Below are positions 12,547-15,312 of a stretch of DNA of 15,312 nt, in pieces. Both the position numbers and the translations under genes were made by a program. Under the pieces are notes generated by a model that saw nothing but the letters and a program-made list of their open reading frames with translations, did no database searches and was not told the origin of the DNA. Every line of letters starts with the position of its first letter. The stretch's first letter is position 1. The stretch is from contig JAFGRF010000139.1 of NCBI GenBank assembly GCA_016935295.1, positions 1 through 15,312 of the forward strand, read 5' to 3'. This DNA is from Caldifarciminota bacterium (GTDB lineage: Bacteria; Hydrothermota; Tepidihabitantia; Tepidihabitantales; Tepidihabitantaceae).

Positions 12547-12601
12547 GATTGTGCCGACCCGGTGGTCGCGCAAGTAGAAGAGGCGAAAAGGATTAGGTTC
12601 A

Positions 12602-12983
12602 GTTCCACATTCTGCAGTAGGCAGTCCCCTTTACCATGAGCTGTGCAGCCTGGCACGTAGCTGGCCTCGCGGTCTAGTGGGGAGTTGTGCAAGCTGCTCG
12701 GGATTCACCAGGGCCCGCAGCCTGGCGGGCTGAGTGGGTCGGAGTCTCGACTGCAGTCTGGTCTGCAGTCTGTCCGGCTGCGTCGCCGGCAGTTCCACAT
12801 GTTGTCCTGTCCGCTGTCTGGTCCTGAGCCCGGCCTCCAGTCCCGGACGCAGCTCGGCACGCAATAGGTGAGACAGCGGGGCTCGCTGTATGTCAGGCTG
12901 TCCGGCGAGGAGCTTGGGAGACTGCCTGTCATACAGCCCGGCCTGCAGTCTGAACGGCGGCTTGGCCGGCACTCTGCCGTGTG
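12602..12983. repeat. Degenerate 12-nt periodic array, about 31 units
   Basis: Cut every 12 nt in one phase from 12612 to 12983, nearly all units begin with G and end in GCA, GCT or GGA; examples are GTCTCGACTGCA (12744), GTCTGGTCTGCA (12756), GTCCCGGACGCA (12840) and GCCCGGCCTGCA (12936). I count G at position 1 in 26 of 31 units and C at position 11 in about 24 of 31. An earlier part (12602-12623) seems to continue with one 10-nt unit. Stop codons interrupt the frames on both strands, so it is not a repeat protein. Confidence 0.75.
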
Positions 12984-13121
12984 CTGGAAACCGGGATACT
13001 GAGGGTAGTATCGACCCCTTTGCGGCGAGGAGCAAGGAGGGAGGAGCAAGGAGGGAGGAGCCAGCTCGTAAGTGCAAAGATGAGTTGATGTTAGGCGAGA
13101 CTTCGCCCTTGCGATTATTCT
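12984..13121. other. Non-coding gap before the 23S promoter
   Basis: It contains a heptamer array (13028-13062) and a small GGCGA/TCGCC hairpin near 13094-13107. No gene, tRNA or 16S rRNA end was seen. Confidence 0.5.
13028..13062. repeat. Heptamer tandem array, consensus AGGAGSV
   Basis: Five contiguous 7-nt units: AGGAGCA, AGGAGGG, AGGAGCA, AGGAGGG, AGGAGCC. The alternation makes a 14-nt higher-order unit repeated twice. Confidence 0.8.
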
Positions 13122-13122
13122 C

Positions 13123-13150
13123 TTGCGCTCTTGGGATTGGTGTGTATAAT
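13123..13150 (+). promoter_or_regulatory. Promoter of the 23S rRNA gene
   Basis: TATAAT (13145-13150) is a perfect -10 box. The -35 box is weak: TTGCGC (13123-13128) with 16 bp spacing. Transcription would start near 13157, giving a leader of about 100 nt before the mature 23S 5' end. Confidence 0.6.
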
Positions 13151-13218
13151 ACCTGTGACTTTCGGCGAGGGCTACTACCGCACAATCGTAGGCAGTTGTC
13201 CTCGTCCAGTTGGTCTTT

Positions 13219-13231
13219 TGCTCTTTGACAA
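13219..13231 (+). promoter_or_regulatory. boxA antitermination element
   Basis: TGCTCTTTGACAA differs by one base from the E. coli rRNA boxA (TGCTCTTTAACAA), the RNA site bound by NusB and S10. It sits about 29 nt before the mature 23S start and supports an independent transcript. Confidence 0.75.
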
Positions 13232-13259
13232 TTTGGAGAAGAGGCAGGCTGATATTCAT

Positions 13260-15312
<2,053 letters not shown>

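Noticed and set aside
12403..12983. CRISPR array
   Set aside because: Units are 6 or 12 nt, contiguous and degenerate, with no conserved 24-37 nt repeats separated by unique spacers, and no cas genes.
12631..13259. Cys- and Arg-rich minus-strand frames over the region before 23S
   Set aside because: The apparent Cys/Pro/Arg repeats are a translation of the 12-nt DNA periodicity; two frames look equally repetitive and neither has a start context.

Overview
This GC-rich bacterial window (about 60% by eye) looks like an uncultured anaerobe. The evidence is the tail of an [FeFe]-hydrogenase maturase gene, strong TTGACA/TATAAT-type promoters that sit almost on top of start codons, and intergenic short-period repeats of a kind I associate with high-GC metagenome-derived genomes (for example candidate phyla such as WOR-3). 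That lineage is only a guess. The partial 23S rRNA gene at the right end would settle it.

Layout, left to right. (1) 3-911: 3' part of hydE. (2) 904-1010: two mirrored 8-nt tandem arrays, the second of which supplies the -35 box for the next gene. (3) 1035-2930: membrane glycosyltransferase of GT39/PMT type with C-terminal TPRs, apparently leaderless. (4) 3037-3904: a strong promoter, a possible 37-codon leaderless leader ORF, then a two-helix membrane protein with SHOCT-like motifs. (5) 4141-5746, minus strand: a flavodoxin-domain protein and an unrelated exported His/Tyr/Trp-rich protein, separated by a hairpin terminator. (6) 6119-6400: a small SWIB-domain protein made of two in-register copies of a 46-codon unit, followed by a good terminator and a heptamer repeat array. 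(7) 10018-6542, minus strand: a tightly overlapping three-gene operon of a small membrane protein, a kinase-like/methyltransferase fusion and a membrane sulfatase-superfamily enzyme, probably for surface glycan or lipid decoration. (8) 10120-11640: an accessory zone with remnants of three toxin-antitoxin-type modules. They are DUF4258 plus a Cys-poor YgiT-type antitoxin, an antitoxin-like ORF lacking a start codon, and DUF433 plus a truncated DUF5615 toxin. (9) 11680-12360: REP-associated Y1 (HUH) transposase, apparently inserted into the DUF5615 gene. (10) 12361-13120: about 760 bp without a convincing gene, filled with a hexamer array, a perfect 20-bp palindrome, a roughly 380-bp degenerate 12-nt periodic array and a heptamer array. 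(11) 13122-15312: a promoter, a boxA antitermination element and the 5' two-thirds of a 23S rRNA gene, with no 16S rRNA or tRNA upstream.

The most notable signals are four. At least four start codons lie 5-10 nt downstream of a -10 box (leaderless or nearly so). The 12-nt array holds one phase for over 370 bp next to an unlinked 23S gene. The SWIB protein is a near-perfect head-to-tail duplication. A putative leaderless leader ORF ends one base before the gene it may control.
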